A stretch of DNA of 64,000 bases from Dasyornis broadbenti (lineage: Eukaryota; Chordata; Aves; Passeriformes; Dasyornithidae): NCBI GenBank assembly GCA_013397935.1, contig VZRN01006386.1, positions 1,662,267-1,726,266 on the forward strand, read 5' to 3'. Below, one piece after another: positions 61,601 through 64,000 of this stretch. A program made the translations under genes and the position numbers. The first letter of the stretch is position 1, and every line of letters begins with the position of its first letter. Under the pieces are notes generated by a model. That model saw nothing but the letters and a program-made list of their open reading frames with translations. It was not told where the DNA came from and made no database searches.

Positions 61601-62654
61601 CAGCATCCCAGCAGACCTGTCTCAGCTGATGAGTTCGCTGTGGTTCACAGCAGCTCTACAAAGCAGTGCCTGTGGCTGGAGGGGATTTTATTCTCCAGTG
61701 ATTTTTCCCTGTGTTTTCCCTGGTGAGTACGAGATCCATGGGGTCCAGGGAAGCTGTCTGTGCTGTGTGAGCAGGGCTCATTCCTGTTGCCAGTGCTGGG
61801 AGGAACATGTGTCCCACGTGGATGTGCAGGTTGGAGGCAAGGGAGCATTATCCCTCCTGCGTGAGGCCACCAGCAGCGTGGTGCACAAGGGTGCCTTTTG
61901 CCATCCCCCTCTTGCCTCAGTGCTGCGTTTGGGTGTCTTTCTGCCCACACAGCATATACTTGAGCAAGGTCTGTGAAAGCTGGTGGCTGCCTGGCCCCAG
62001 CTCCCTGATTTTCCAATTATTTAGGCCCAGAGAGGAGCTTAGCGTGGCTCTTGATAACCATGGAGTCGCTGCCCTGACTCATGGTGATATCGAGCAGCTC
62101 CAGAGCAAAATGCAGACCTGGGCCATTGCTGCTGGGAACGAGCCACTGCCCAGTGCTGTGGTGCCTCCTCTGCGTGGAAACTGCGCTCCTGGGGCACAGT
62201 GGCACCACCTGAGGGAGGGAGGGACTATCCTTCAGTCCCCAGGGTACCCCAGAGCCCTGTCACCTCGAGAGATAAGCCAAGTGCCTCACTCCTCCGGTGT
62301 GGTGTTGGTGTGAGATACCTCACACTTGAACCTCATCCAGCCTGTGCCGAGCTCCAGCCTGCTTCCTGCTTCCTCCAGCTCCCTGCACAGCTGGCTCAGG
62401 GCAAATGCTGCTTGTGGCCAAACGCCTGGAGCTGCCCTCTGGTCGGGGCAGACACTGCAGGGAGATGCAGCTCCCGGCAGGGGTACCCCGTCTGAAAAGC
62501 CCAGAGCAATGGTTTGCCCTCGCTGCGGTGGAAAGGTGGAGGGTTGGAGGTGGGGGGAGCAGGGCTCTGTGCGGAGCCTTGGTGCTCTGCGCTGGAGGCA
62601 GCGCTCACTGACAAGTCACAAGTGAGGAAATAAGCTCATTAAAGGTAGGTGGTA
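55626..62654. other. Intergenic DNA, distal part
   Basis: Increasingly GC-rich DNA (highest from about 58 kb). Open frames up to 193 codons occur on both strands, often overlapping, and none resembles a protein family. A 13-bp perfect inverted repeat around an A-rich spacer is at 56765-56804. A possible regulatory block with CTAATTG lies at about 56470-56660. A purine-rich tract covers about 60855-60960. I see no exon chain. Confidence 0.55.
56765..56804. repeat. 13-bp perfect inverted repeat around an A tract
   Basis: GTTTGTTTTGTTT (56765-56777) and AAACAAAACAAAC (56792-56804) flank a 14-base A-rich spacer. It is composed of simple sequence but symmetric, and could fold as a hairpin in a transcript of either strand. 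Confidence 0.85.
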
Positions 62655-63190
62655 ACAAAACCGGAGCAGCTTCGGGAGTGCAACAGCGGCATCTCCGCCG
62701 GCGCTGCTTCGGATCAGTGCACCAGCACCTGGCCACGTCCGTACGGGAGCTGATGCCGTCGGGGCCGCGGGGCCTGGGTGGGAGCCGAGCCCTCGGGGAA
62801 GGGTTCGCGCCGTAGCCCCGGGTACGCTTCACCCCTGCGAGCGCAGCTCCTGCTGAGCAGACAGAAATTCAATCCCGGGGCCGGCTTTAATTCTCCCACT
62901 TCTCCTTTCTTTGCGTTTCTCGCGCCCCGTGTCCCCGCAGCCATTTGTTCCCGGGCGGCAGCTGGTGCAGAGCCCGCGGGCGCTGCGCCGTAACACGAGC
63001 CAGCTCCCTGCAGCCGGGATGCTGCTTGCGGCACGTCGGTACGGGAACAACTCGCTGCTTTTCCCTCTGGCTCTTGGTTCTCTGGAAATCCAAAATGGAG
63101 CAGCCGTGCTCCTGTGGGTGTGGGAGGCCGGGCGAGGCGTGCGCAGGGGGTGACTCATGTGCCGAGCACCGCAGCCGGGGCCAGCCAGGA
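62655..63190. promoter_or_regulatory. CpG-island-like block without an assigned gene
   Basis: Dense CpG dinucleotides and high G+C, for example the stretches at 62690-62830 and 62915-63060, compared with much lower CpG density on either side. An AP-1-type site TGACTCA lies at its right edge (63151-63157). No known gene start can be placed here. It lies about 0.6-1.1 kb beyond the 3' end of the putative minus-strand SERTAD2, so it could be the promoter of an unannotated non-coding transcript or an alternative promoter. Function is inferred only from base composition. Confidence 0.5.
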
Positions 63191-63764
63191 GCGCTCCGGC
63201 GCTGCACAAGCCACAAAAGGCTTGAGCCAAAGGCAGAGGCGAGATCTCCCTCCTGGCTGGCCCTGAAAGCAAACACCAGGCACCTGGAGGAGTGGGGAGG
63301 GGAAGAGGGCACTGATAAATGAAGCACTGGATTAAGGTATCAGATGTTTCCTGCTGGGATTTAATGCCCTGAAGGACAGTGCATTCCGTGTATTGGAAGT
63401 GGGCAGGTCCCGCTCTGGGCCGGCCTGGAAGCTCCCCGAGAAGCCGCTCACACCCGCGGGCCCAGCTCAGAGCTGCAGCTCCCACCTCAGCAGAGCCGAG
63501 CGTCCCTCGGCACACGCAGTCCAGGAGCTGCCACAGAAGGACTCAGCCACCACGGGCACCTCTCTGTGCCGGGGACAAAAGCCTCACACCAGGAACTGGC
63601 CTCGCACAAGGTGATATTTCTCTTGCTCTGTCAGGTGCTGTGAGACTGGGCTGTCCCTCCCTTCTCCCTTGCCCCCCCCCGCGGGTGAACCCCCCGCCGC
63701 TCCTGCAGCCCTCATGGGGTCTTGTCTTCCCCTGACTGCTCTCTTTTGTGGAGGGAAAGAACAA
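63191..63764. other. GC-rich intergenic DNA before the minus-strand 3' UTR
   Basis: GC-rich but with fewer CpGs than the block to its left. It holds a run of nine C at 63672-63680 and a second C run at 63690-63695. Long overlapping open frames here (up to 228 codons on the minus strand across 62829-63515) have low-complexity composition and no family resemblance, so I do not call them genes. Confidence 0.5.
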
Positions 63765-64000
63765 AGCCAGAAATTATTTTAATTGTTTATTGTATAATAT
63801 AAAACTACAAAAGTAAGACTGCTCATTTCCATGTACATTTGTCCAATTGTTTTTTTGATTACAGCCCATACCTACATGTGAATACAGTAATCTGGTTTCA
63901 GATGTCTGTAATATTGCATAGAAAAGGCACAGCTCTAAGGTCTGTGGGAGGGGAAGGGGAAATACAGCCTTTTTTCTTTTTTTCTTTTTTTTTTCTTTTT
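63765..64000 (-). other. SERTAD2: 3' UTR end of a minus-strand gene, probably SERTAD2 (partial)
   Basis: Sequence abruptly becomes AT-rich. On the minus strand it reads like a typical vertebrate 3' UTR tail: T/A-rich, no ORF, ending with AATAAA (plus-strand 63786-63791) and cleavage expected at about 63765-63778. A minus-strand TGCAATA (63912-63918) would match a miR-25/92 family 7mer-A1 site. In vertebrates the gene following AFTPH in convergent orientation is SERTAD2, a transcriptional co-regulator with a SERTA domain and a very long 3' UTR. The owner is inferred from gene order; the coding exon would lie beyond the window. Confidence 0.55.
63786..63791 (-). terminator. SERTAD2: Polyadenylation signal AATAAA on the minus strand
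   Basis: TTTATT on the plus strand, preceded in the minus-strand direction by AT-rich UTR sequence. Beyond it lies the GC-rich block, giving a sharp composition edge at the expected cleavage site. Confidence 0.6.

Noticed and set aside
46689..63157. AP-1 sites TGACTCA at 46689, 62075 and 63151, suggesting an AP-1-driven cluster
   Set aside because: A 7-mer on two strands is expected about twice in this length by chance, so the number is not remarkable.
58319..63764. Many overlapping ORFs of 100-228 codons on both strands
   Set aside because: High G+C reduces stop codons. The translations are low-complexity, overlap in several frames, lack any recognisable domain and show no plausible exon structure.
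63970..64000. Pyrimidine tract as a reverse-transcribed poly(A) tail of a retrocopy
   Set aside because: The tract is interrupted by C residues and lies inside the minus-strand UTR rather than at its cleavage end, so it is simple sequence.
1..64000. CRISPR arrays, prophage, integrated virus or other mobile systems
   Set aside because: No regularly spaced repeats, no long terminal repeats and no viral or transposase-like frames were seen other than the CR1 fragment.

Overview
The window looks like nuclear DNA from a bird. Three observations support this. There is one large multi-exon vertebrate gene with GT-AG introns. A 3'-end fragment of a CR1 LINE, the dominant avian (and reptilian) retroposon, lies at about 2112-2470. 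Two CpG-island-like blocks stand in otherwise AT-rich sequence. There is nothing bacterial or viral: no operons, rRNA, tRNA or CRISPR.

Layout. Positions 1-2111 are AT-rich intergenic DNA, followed by the CR1 fragment. A 272-base run of N (2686-2957) sits against a very GC-rich block (2958 to about 3245), which I read as the CpG-island promoter and non-coding first exon of the plus-strand gene AFTPH (aftiphilin). Intron 1 runs to 11866. Coding sequence starts with ATG at 11898 and continues through nine coding exons: 11898-13661, 23385-23536, 24044-24170, 24490-24546, 26116-26238, 32651-32711, 34360-34443, 38316-38439 and 44244-44388. All junctions are GT-AG and all phases agree, giving a 2637-nt coding sequence for 878 residues. 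A 3' UTR probably runs to about 45455, with AATAAA at 45430-45435. From about 46 kb the sequence becomes visibly richer in G+C. No gene is recognisable from there until a second CpG-island-like block at about 62655-63190. The last 230 bases look like the tail of a 3' UTR on the minus strand (AATAAA read on the minus strand at 63786-63791). From vertebrate gene order next to AFTPH, the likely owner is SERTAD2, converging on AFTPH.

Function. Aftiphilin is an accessory protein of clathrin and AP-1 at the trans-Golgi network and endosomes, working with p200/HEATR5B and gamma-synergin. The first coding exon carries the acidic-phenylalanine motifs ([DE]FxxF type) and WxxF motifs used to bind adaptor ear domains. 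The later exons encode the conserved C-terminal part.

The most interesting points are local. The 84-nt in-frame exon at 34360-34443 has two weak splice sites and looks like a cassette exon. Open read-through tails follow the donors of coding exons 1 and 6. There is an orphan CpG island just downstream of the minus-strand gene. Several intronic and intergenic blocks hold palindromes or homeodomain/FOX-like motifs and could be conserved regulatory elements. I saw no convincing evidence of a wholly new biological system.
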